A DNA stretch of 64,000 nt from Diphasiastrum complanatum (Eukaryota; Streptophyta; Lycopodiopsida; Lycopodiales; Lycopodiaceae): contig CM055113.1 in assembly GCA_029204225.1 (NCBI GenBank), positions 14,845,471 to 14,909,470 on the forward strand, given 5' to 3'. Shown here piece after piece: positions 47,301 through 59,000 of this stretch. The translations under genes were made by a program, and so were the position numbers. Numbering within the stretch: the stretch's first letter is position 1; each line of letters opens with the position of its first letter. The notes under the pieces are model-generated. The model was not told the origin of the DNA, searched no databases, and worked only from the letters and a program-made list of their open reading frames with translations.

Positions 47301-48669
47301 TGTACAAACGAGTTATTGGTCGTATCCGAGTATCAAGAGTTGTATCACCAGAGATAGAGAGTACCATTGGGGTTAAGCAGGGATCTCCTACACTCTTTGG
47401 TTTATATATAGACGAGCTTGAGCAGGTTATACAGACAGAGGGAGGTGAGGAATGCACATTGGGTGACCTCGTTATCGCTATCCTATTATATGCTGATGAT
47501 GTGGTTTTGCTTTTGAGGACAAGGGAAGGTCTGCAGCGCCATCTTGACGCGCTTCACTCTTTTTGTACTCAGCGGGGATTATCAGTGAATGTGGCCAAAA
47601 CCAAAGTTATGGTATTTAACACCTCCAGATCTTTCATGATGTGACAGGTGCTTTTATGGGAGGAGCATCCACTTGAGGTAGTTGACTCCTACACATACCT
47701 AGGTGTGGTATTTTCTGGTCCCACTTTCAGCATGCGACAGGCGGCATTTTCCCGGCTACGAAAGGGTTATGCATCGTTGGTAGATTTGGAGAGATTATGT
47801 TTCAACTCACATGTTAGAGATACGACTAGTAAGTGCTGACTCTTTGACACTATGGTCGTTCCCTCAGCTCTATACGCATCAGAGACATGGAGTACTGGCT
47901 TGACGGCCACCGAGTGGGCGCGCATCTCACGACTTCAAATTCATATGCTCTCTCGGATGATACGGGGTAAGCCCTCTATTCCACATCATATTATATTGGC
48001 AGAGTTTGTCGTCTCCCCTATTCAGATAGAGGCACTGTTCCATATTGTCACATTCATACAGCACCTGGAGGATCTCCACGATAGAGGCACACACTATGCT
48101 GCAGCAGCTTTGTCGTCCTCCAAGCACCTACACTCTGAGGGACATTCCTTTTCGTGGTATTCCCAAGCCTGTCGTCTCCTCTCCACATTGAGTATTCACA
48201 TTACGGATCTACCAGCTGGTACTCATCAGTATATTAGAGGATACCTATACAGGGCATATCTTCAGAGCACTTGGCATGATTCATTTGGGGTGAAAACGGA
48301 GTTTTATCAGGCACATTTTCTATCCCGGGATCCTGCTGGGTATACCATTGTACCCAGATACCTAGTGGACAGTATCTCACACATACTGCGGATAGTGATG
48401 GGTCAGTTCCGAGTTTCCTCTCACCAGTTAGCCGTTGAGACTGGCAGATACAGGGGCATCCCGAAATATGCACGGATTTGTAGTATGTGTGACCTACATG
48501 ATATAGAGGATGAGTTCCATTTTCTCTTCAGATGCCTAGCTCTATTTCCTGTTTTACTATAATCTTGTTTCTTTTAGGTGGTAGAGCTTTCACGCTCCCA
48601 TCGGGCATACTTGATATGTACCTTATTTTCAGTCCTATGTACCTTAGGGTATTCCATAGACATTAATAA

Positions 48670-48768
<99 letters not shown>

Positions 48769-51700
48769 GTGGTATTTTCTGGTCCCACATTCAGCATGCG
48801 ACAAGCGGCATTTTCCGACTACGGAAGGGTTATGCATCGTTGGTAGAGTTGGAGAGATTATGCGTCAGCTCACATGTTAGAAATGTGACTAGTAAGTGCC
48901 GACTCTTTGACACTATGGTCGTTCCCTCAGCTCTATATGCATCAGAGACATGGAGTACTGGCTTGACAGCTACCGAGTGGGCGCGCATCTCACGACTTCA
49001 GATTCATATGCTCTCTCAAATGATACGGGCTAAGCCCTCTATCCCACATCATATTATATTGGCAGAGTTTGCCATCCCCCCTATTCAGATAGAGGCATTG
49101 TTCCATATTGTCACATTCATATAGCACCTAGAGGATCTCCAGAGTAGAGGCACACACTATGCTGTAGCAGCTCTGTCGTCCTCCCAGCACCTACACTCTG
49201 AGGGACACTCCTTCTCATGGTATTCCCAGGCCTGTCGTCTCCTCTCCACATTGAGTATTCACATTACGGATCTACCAGCTGGTACTCATCAGTATATTAG
49301 AGGATACTTATACAGGGCATATCTTCAGAGCACTTGGCAGGATTCATCTGGGGTGAAGACGGAGTTCTATCGGACACATTTTCTATCTCAGGATCCTGCT
49401 GGGTATCCCATTGTACCCAGATACCTAGTGGACAGTATCTCACACAGACTGCGGATAGTGATGGGTCAGTTCCGGGTTTTCTCTCACCAGTTAGCCATTG
49501 AGACTGGTACATACAGGGGCATCCCGAGAGATGCGCGGATTTGTAGTATGTGTGATCTACATGATATAGAGGATGAGTTTCATTTTCTCTTCAGATGCCC
49601 AGCTTACAATGAGATTCGAGGGAGATACTACTGCTTGTTTCGAGACCATCCACTTGCACTTTCTGCCTTGATATCGTATGAGGACTCCAGATGTGTTGCG
49701 TTGATGATCCGGGAGATGATAGACCTGCGCATGGCGAGTTTTGACGTTGACACCTCCCCCCTGATACAGCTGAGCATACAGGAGTGTCTATCCCGTCGGA
49801 GACAGAGGCAGGAGAGTAGTGACTCTGATGGAGAGGCTGAGATTCCAGATGCCACCATACATAGACGACAGAGGCAGTGTCGCCGACCAGAGAGACAGCC
49901 AGCCCGCAGGCCACGGCCTGCAACTTCACGACAATGTAGACACCACCGATCATCTACTCGACGACAGAGAGATGCAGCTCGCACAGAGACAGTGCCACAG
50001 CATACTTTACATCACTTTTTCTCACAAAGCAGAGAGACATCTATGATGCTTGACTCTCCTTGTGCATAGCACTATTTTTAGTTTTATTGTAATCTTGTTT
50101 CTTTTAGGTGGTTGAGCTTTCACGCTCCCACCGGGCACACTTGACATGTACCTTTTTTTCAGTCCTATGTACCTTAGGGTACTCCATGGACATTAATTAA
50201 GATCTTTCTTTCTTTCTCTCGCAGCTATGGCACCCTCCTCTTGTCCGCTGCTGCCTGCCTATCTCCATCTCCATCTCCATCTCCCTCCTGTCCCGTAAAT
50301 GCCCTCGCTACCTGCCCCTCTGCCTCCTCACGCCCTGCTGCTGCTGCTGATCGCTGCCTTGCTCTCTTGCTCGCGGTCTACTGCTGCTCGCCCTCCATCG
50401 CTAGCCCTCCATCAATGTCCCCCTCCCTCTAACCCTCCATTGTTGTCCCTCCCTCTTTCTTGTCCGTCCATCGTTGTCCCTCCCTCCTTCTGGCCCATCG
50501 TTGTATCTTTCTTCTTGCCATTATGGCTAATTGGCAATCAGTGAATTGGAAAGGGAAGAAGACAACCTTTCCCTCTTCTCCCTTTGTTTTCTCAGCCATC
50601 CCTACTACGGCTCCAAATCCCTTTACCTTGCCCCCTCCCTCTCCTGCTTCCTCTCCCTCGCCCATCCCCTCCACTCCCGCAACCTCTACCTCTTCTCCCA
50701 CTACCACTACCCCCTCTACTCTTTGTTCCTCCTCTCCCTCTTTCACCCCTTCATCTTCATCCTCTTTGTCTCTGTCTCTTTCAGCTGAATTTTTGTTTGG
50801 TTTCCCCCACATTATTGAGTCTCTTCAAGAGACCAATGTATCCTTGCTTGCGTTAATCAAGCAACAAGCATTCCAAATCTCCACTCTGGAGAATACAGTT
50901 TTGGTCCTCCAGGGCAAAGTTGGCATTCTTGAGCTTGATGTTACTTACCTCAAGAATGAATCGGAATCCGATGAAGAGGAAGAAGAAGGAAGCGGCAATG
51001 CAGATTCAAAAGACATGGCAAAGCAGCTTCAAGAGCGGGTTCACTCATTGGAGCAACAATTTCAGCAATCGAAGAGTTCAGCCGACGTGCTCAAGGGATC
51101 TAAGCAGGTTATTTCTGATTCTATTCAAGAACATCAAAAAAGAGATCTCAAGGCCCTCAACGTCAGCGTTAGGGGAGCTTCTTTTGCGGGTAAGGACCTC
51201 GTGGCTGAGGCAAATGCTTTCATTCATTCCACCTGTGGTCTCAAAGAGGATGTCATATCTGCTGCTTGGGTGGGTAAGCTCTAGTCCACCACAGTGTTTC
51301 TGCGTTTCAAGGATGTTGTTGTATTCCTTTTCGTCTTATACGCCTTTTGGCATGGAAAAGACGTTAATAAAGCTTTCTTTCTTTCTTTACTTCTTTCTTT
51401 CTTTCTTTCTTTGCACCAGATGGGGTCTAGGGGTGAACATTGGGAAGACTAAGGTTATGGTCTTCAACACTTCTCAAGCGTTCATGCAGCGACAAGAGCT
51501 TGCGTTGAGTGGACAGATCCTAGAGGTGGTCTTTTCCTACACATATTTGGGGATCCTTTTCTCAGGTCCTACTTTTGGCATGAGACAGGCTGCTACCACT
51601 CGACTGGAGAAGGGACATGCCTCCCTGGTTCAGCTAGAGAGATTTTGCTTCTGGAAGTCCATCCAAGATGCTCGCAGTAAGTGTCGCCTCTTTGATACCA

Positions 51701-52999
51701 TTGTCACCCTTACGGCTCTATATGCGGCAGAGGCATGGTGTGCAGGTCTTCCCTCTTCACACTAGGCCAGTCTTTCACGACCACAGACCACCATGCTAGC
51801 TCGGTTGATCCGTGCGAAGCCTTCGGTTCCACATGAGATTCTTTTGGCCGAGTTTGCAGTTCCACCTATCCAGATCGAGGCAACTCTTCAACTCATTACT
51901 CATACACAGAGGATACAAGCGTTACCAGAGACAGACAGACGATACATACAGATTGCACTATCCTCCTCACAGCGTCTTCACGGTCAGGGCTACAGATTAT
52001 CATGGTTCTCCCACGCATCCCACCTCCTACTTGAGTCATTTGGTATCTCCATCACGGAGCTTCTCTCAAGCACCCATCAGTATCAGACGATTCCTCTATC
52101 GATCATATCTAGAGCGGACTTGGCATAACCAACTAGGGATTAAACCAGCTTTTTACCGGACACATTTCTTGGAGCAGGATGCATCTGGGACCCCGGTCAT
52201 GCCACGCTACTTGGAGTCGGAACTATCACATTGCCTCTGATTCACACTGGGACAGCTCAGGGTGTCTTCTCATCAGCTAGCTATTGAGACGGGGAGGTTC
52301 CATGGTATTCCCAGAGAGGAGCGGATTTGCCAGTTATGTTCTCTAGGTGAGGTGGAGTCTAAGGAGCACTTTATCTTCAGATGCCCAGTATACTATGAGA
52401 TCAGAGGGCGATATCACTGCCTGTTTCGAGACATGCCTACGACCCTACGCTCCCTCACAGCCTATGAGGACCCACGATATGTCGCTCTGTTGGTACGCGA
52501 GATGGTCATACTACGGAGAGATTTATACGGGACACCCCAGCATTAACAGTCACAACCACTAATCACTTCATTCTACACTAGGCGGAGATCACTTGATTTA
52601 CTACCCGAGGATGATGATTCTGACGACGACGACTCACATGCTCATAGAGATCAGAGACAGTGTTCCCCCCACCATCACGCTACTACCAGGATCACCAGGC
52701 ATCCTACACAGACGTACTATCACACATGCTCATGCTCACAGACGACGCCGACAGGCTCCAATGCTCCCTCATGCTGCGGCTCGCATTACATCCTTTTACA
52801 ACAGCAACACAGCGGCATCAGCAGCAGCATCATAGAAACATAGCCTTGATATCTTGACATAGACAGATGATTATTATGCACACTCTCTCCCATACGTGTC
52901 TATTCTAGTTTTAGTTTGTACTAGAAGTTTTCCTTATTACAGTTTTGGAGACATTTTATACGCTCCCATGGTTACCACATACTTGACATGTACTTCATT

Positions 53000-53091
<92 letters not shown>

Positions 53092-56000
53092 GTGCGTCCA
53101 CCAGAGACCCCACGCTCGTCTTTTTCGGAATATTTCGTTGCAGATTCCGCAAGGAATATTCTCTTGAATATTCGCCCCATTTCGGTGCCGGAGAAAAAAA
53201 AATTTGGACATGGATGGTTCACATTTACTTAGCTCCAACACAAACAAATACCCTTGGCCTCCCTCGTCTTCTATAGAAGGCATAGGTTTAAATGCACATA
53301 CATTAGCCTTTCTAACTCAACTGTGGAGAGTCTGTTTCTCTTCTTGGTGTGTATGAGGGAGAAGCTGCTCCATATCCTCTCACAAACTGCTACAGTGCAA
53401 TCCTATGAGAGGAATCTCAATGCAATGTGCTGTAACCTTGTGGTGCACCCTATATAATTCCCCCACCAAAACACTAGCCTCAATTGGCCATCTTTATCTT
53501 GTGTCACGGCCCTCTGAAATGTTAGAGACTCTCTCTAAAAGATCATTAACTCATTCTTGCAGGCCTATTGCTCGCTGCAACATCGGTATGAGCTTTTGGA
53601 GGTGATCAAACCACCCATCCTCAAGCTCACAGTCATGGAACTACTCACAACCAGGTTTTTTTCAAAAGGGTTGCAACACATGGGCAATTACATGTGCAGG
53701 CCTGTGAAACTAGTTCCATTGTCTTCCCAAAGGTCCTATATCTCCAAAATCCTGCAAATTAAGAAATGTGTAATATCCGTTAGAAATTAGTGTCAAGTGA
53801 ATGTCGTCAATCGACAAAGTTCAAACTTGAGATGAAATATGCCAAAATGGAAAAGAAACGAATTAGAATCAAAATCTGATTTTGAACAAGAAGACATCAA
53901 GATTCAAAAGTCAAAACTCATACTAAGAAATTAGAATCGAGAACATAGATTGAAGATATACCTCGCTAAACTGAGCTCTCTGCAACTATCATTGGTCACT
54001 TAACCTATCCATCAACTCATACAGAAGGCCCATCGCCCCACTCTATTTATGAGCCATTGGTTGACCTCGCCTTGTCCCAAAAGCTTGATAACACAACAAT
54101 AGTCTCAAATTGACTGGATCAAAAGTTAGTCGATCGGTGCCACTTTGCCCATGGGTTGAAAACAACCATCTACCTAAAGGTGTTGTGTAGCTTTATAAGC
54201 CACTTCAAGACTATAAATATGAATTCAAACCTAAACATAGACAATGCATTAGAAAAAAATCTAGATACGTAAACCCTAACCCCTAAACCCAAATTTTGCA
54301 TGATAAACCTAGATCCTAATGCCAACTTCAAAGTTCAAAGCAATGAGCAATGAGCATTAAGGATGAGACGACAAAGTTCAAACCTCTTGGGAGCAAGTCT
54401 CATTATCTTCAAATTTTTAAACCCTTCGAATAGTGAGGACCTTTCATTGTTTTGGTGAGAAACATCACCAAGAACCGTATCGTATCAAGGACATCTTTCA
54501 CCCAAGGAGGAGCTAGACAAAAGCAAGACATGTATCAAGGAAAGCAAGTAAAAGTCATATCAAGGACATCTGTAATTTGAGAGCAAACATAAGACATGTT
54601 CAATCTAGATACTAATATTGTAAATACTAGTAACTAGAATGATCAACATGAAAGAATCTCGAGGAGCCTAGAAAATATACCTGCAATGTGCTCAATCAAT
54701 AGCTTGACGCTGTATGCACATGGAGTTGAAAAACTTTTGGGCTAATTTGCAATCAGTAGATCGCCTATGGCCTTTCACTTCGGGCATTGTCAGTAATGAC
54801 TTAAATGACATTGCCAGGCCACACATCCTCGATGGTTTGCCTGATGTTTGAGTACATATACTCACCTATAGCAATGAGCAATGAGCATCAAGCACTGAGA
54901 ATCATATTTCAACATAAAACATGTTTTAAAACCCTAAAGAATATCGACTCTTGAGCAATGAGCATCAAAATGTATAAAAATTTAATCAGCAATGAGCATT
55001 GAGCATTGAAATCTAACACGTGTCATGTACTCACCTGAAACAATGGTGCCAAGTATTGATGTGCCACAATGGCTCCTAAAAACATGGTGCTCAAATAGGA
55101 AGACAATCACTCCAACCATCAGTCATGATGGGGCATCTGTATTGTTTCCATGAATTACGAACGAGCTCTAGTTTCTTGCCCTTCGTAACTGTGTCATACG
55201 TAATGACTCAATGCTAGGTCCATGATAGACGCCCGCTCTATTATATCCCTCCAAGCAAGAGTTTTTGCTAGATGTAAGGGAGGTCACAGAAATAAACCAT
55301 CTTCAGCATCTAACACTCTAAGCCCTAACTCTCCTAATTCTCTCCCAACTCCTAACCCTCATAACTCAAATTTCACACTCCTTTCTTCTTCAACTGCCTC
55401 CTAACACTCCTCTCCTTTCTCTCCTCTTATCTCTCCTTTCTCCTCTCCTCACCTCTCCTTTCTCCTTTCCTCTCCTTTAAACTCCCTCCCTTCCACTTTA
55501 CAATTTGGGGGAAATTCGATTCAAATTGGGCCTAAACGATTCATACATCAATGTTACTTTCAAATGTTTGGAACTCAAACATTTGAAATGCGTTCCAAAC
55601 CTTTTAAACATTTCAAACAAATTTTTAAACATTGCTGACCTTTTCTTAGGGTTTTGACCAACCCATATGTTGATTTATGGGTTGGGAGGTTAAATATGTT
55701 ATGAAAGTGATTCAGTGAGCATGTAAAATGAGCAAAAACATTAAATCAACTATAATAAAAACAAAAAAATATTATTTTGTGCAGAAAACCTTTCAACGAT
55801 CTGTTTCAAATCCAAACAATGTAATGTTGGACAACCACTTTTGGGAATGTAGCAAATAGAGGACAAAAAAAAACAAACATGAAAACTTAGATAGATCAAA
55901 GGCATCGTGGCCAATCCATTTGCTTCAACATTACAATGATTTTCCCAAATGCTTCAGATGTTCCCAATGGCTTCTCAGCACACCCAAAAACCTTCAAAGT

Positions 56001-59000
56001 GTTTTGATTGCTGGCAGCATTCACGATGGGAGAGGATGAACACAAGGTAGAGGAGTGGAACTTCCAGCAAAGTAGAGTAGAACTGCGAAGATCATAGTTA
56101 GGCCCTGGAATGGTCAATTGAGACCAAAATGGGGCCCTTTGACCCCTCCTTGGGGCCCAAAAAAAATTTTCCAGCAAAAGTCCATGTTTGAAACATGCAC
56201 TTTTCAAACGCATTTGAAATGTGAACGTTCCAAACTCATTTAAAAGTAGCATTGATTGATGTATCGTGATTCGTTCACCAACGAATCACAGTTCGTGGAA
56301 CCATTACACCCTATGGCAAAGTCATGATCACGGCATTGACATATTTTGACAAGAGCCTTAGCATTGCTATTTGGTTGCAGGACCCATGTAGCATTCTCAC
56401 TTTTTCACTAACCAGTGCCGAACCCTAGGGAACACAGATAGGTCAGATACCACAGTCAGGGTCGTGTCCAGCGTACATGACCAACAGGGCAAGACAGTGT
56501 GAGTAGTGTGCCCCAGCACGGTCCATAGCCATGGCGGGCCTAACACAGCCTAAGGACCCTGTCAGCAGGATAGGGCCCCCAGTTGGGTTCCGACGTGCAG
56601 TCGACCACGTCAGTGCCACGTGGCCGACACTTGGCAGTTGCATGCTACCAATCCTCACACTGGGCTAGGAGGGGCTTACTCTATATCAGGGAGTAGGCAA
56701 GGTTGGGTGGATCAGTTAGTGTTTGCCCTACTGTGGTGTTAGGATCTATTACACTGGTATCAGAGCTGTACATACAGGAATCTATCTCTGATTTCAAGAT
56801 GTTCTAGTTGGTTCTCGCGTTACTATGACGTTCAATAGCCATCCTCGCATGTCCGCCCATTTCCCTTGTGCTCAATGTGGCATCAACACATCCTCGTTGT
56901 GGCCCGCCGCCACAAGCGGTCACCTGACCCACATGGTCACTGGCCCTTCCGGGGTACGCTAGGGCCACGACTAGGGCCTAACATTCTCACCTTCTTTGGG
57001 GAAGTCATCGTTCCTCGATGAGAAACTCAAGGTATGCTTGATGTAGCCTGTATTGACTTTCCCAAGTAGCATCAGACAAGCGAAATCCTTTCAATGCAAC
57101 TAGATACACTTGGAGGATACAATTCCTCAATCGCCTCTCCCTCCTATCTAGGATACGTGAAAGCATGATCCAAAACATCCTTTTCCTCGGACCTCTAGTG
57201 ACACTAGGTCTACAAATTTGTCACCCTGATGTAAGCGTTTCTTCAAGCAGCTTACATGGAAACTAGACGTATTTTAGATTCTTGAGGTAACTTATAGGCG
57301 AACTCACCAATTTTCTTAATGACCTTCCATGGTCCACAATACCCATGCAATAGTTTCTTAAGCTTACAAGTGCACAATACCTTCGACTTGGAAGGTACTC
57401 GCAGAAACACTAAGTCACCAACTTCCAATTCCCTAAAGGTACAATGTCACATGCATAACCTTTGTCGAAACTTATGGCAGCTAGACACGTTGGTCAATAA
57501 CCATAAGTCAACTCGAATGGACTCATACACATGGACAAATGTCCCTTGTCATTATACACAAACTCAACCAGGGGGGGGGGTGAATACTTAACCCCCTCAC
57601 TGACATTTTACTCAAAGTGTGTCCTCTAACACTTGGTTAATCCTTTTGTCTTCCCAACTGTCAATGGGTGCTCACTAATGCTCATCCTTAACTCTGTTCC
57701 TAGATGATAGAACATTGTTGACCAAAGAGTTCCTGTGAACAAAGGGTCCCTATCTAAGACAAATGGACTTAGGCAGCCCATGCAATCTCACAACATTAAG
57801 AAGGACAATTCAGACGCATGTCAAGTTTTGACCTCGTTAGTTGGAAATAAGTGAGCCATTTTAGTTAACGGTCTATACCTACCAGTCCAATAATAAAATC
57901 CATTCTGATTTCATCGACAAAGACGTCTGAATTATAAACAAAATAAGACCCTTACCATCTGGCATTTCCACAGTATATTGATACTCTGAAGGAATGGTAG
58001 ATACCTATAGCCGCTTAAACAAACAAGAATTGATGATGTTATAACAATTCAACTACGTTTTTACATGCCAATTTCCCTCACATCCTTCTCAATTCCGTAT
58101 CCAAAAACTAATATCCTGACCTTGCCTAGTAAATAGGTAGCATATGACATGTCGTCTTACTCGGGAACTCCCCAAATTGATGTGCAAGATCATCTTATTT
58201 TGGTGGAGAAGTCCTTAGCAGACATGCATAGCATGTTATGAACATTAGTTCCTTTGTTCAGTCAACCTTCTATTCGTGCTTCTCCTGTGGACGATTTTGT
58301 ACTACATATTCCACTTCCCTATCACCCCTACCCGTCTGCAGATGATAAGGATATTAAGCCACCTTGATTTGCTGGTATGCCTCAATAACATACCGTCGAC
58401 TTCATGGATCAGTGGTCTAATAAGTGGGAGGCCTATTTTGACTTCCGTCATTCCTCGACAGATGAGGTTTGGCAAGTCAAAAAGGTGGCTTATCATCTCA
58501 TGGATGTGGCGGACTGGTGGTGGCATAAACTACAACACACCCCAACATGTCCCTCGACATGGTCTAATTTTTGCAAGGCCTTTCGAGCACCAATTTGTCC
58601 TGCCACGAGCATGTGAAAGCTATGAGAGAAAAAAAATTACCCTGTTCAAGTTTATACAAATTGTCAGCATGAAATACCAATGAAAGTTCCTAATGATATT
58701 CCTATGTGGACACAAGTCCACAAATTATCTTTACCTTGCAGGACTTACAACCTCCAATGCTACATGAGGCTTGTACACACTTGAGCACACCATAGCAAGA
58801 GCTCTTGTGGTGTCAAGGAAAAAGGTGCTCATGGATAGGTTGTCGTAGGTACACAGCACCAGAGCTTCCAGAGGCCAGCACCAATACAATAGCTTGAAAA
58901 GTGTAAGGCAGTTTCTAGTAAATCTTGCAAGGCTTTCCAACAGTCTACCCTGACTGTTGACCAGAAGGAGCGTGCTGAGAGTGAAGGTCTTTGTTATTTT

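Noticed and set aside
48574-48880. Frames of alternating Ser-Leu or Arg-Glu on both strands
   Set aside because: They are only translations of the (TC)n microsatellite at 48673-48765.
50429-50812. Glu/Gly/Val-rich 127-residue minus-strand frame
   Set aside because: Mirror of the Pro/Ser/Thr-rich ORF1 coding strand; low complexity and no motif.
52937-53283. Arg-Glu and Ser-Leu repeat proteins
   Set aside because: Translations of the (TC)n tract at 53002-53088, not genes.
54272-54291. AAACCCTAACCCCTAAACCC as a telomere relic
   Set aside because: Too short and imperfect; a single telo-box-like word is common in plant DNA.
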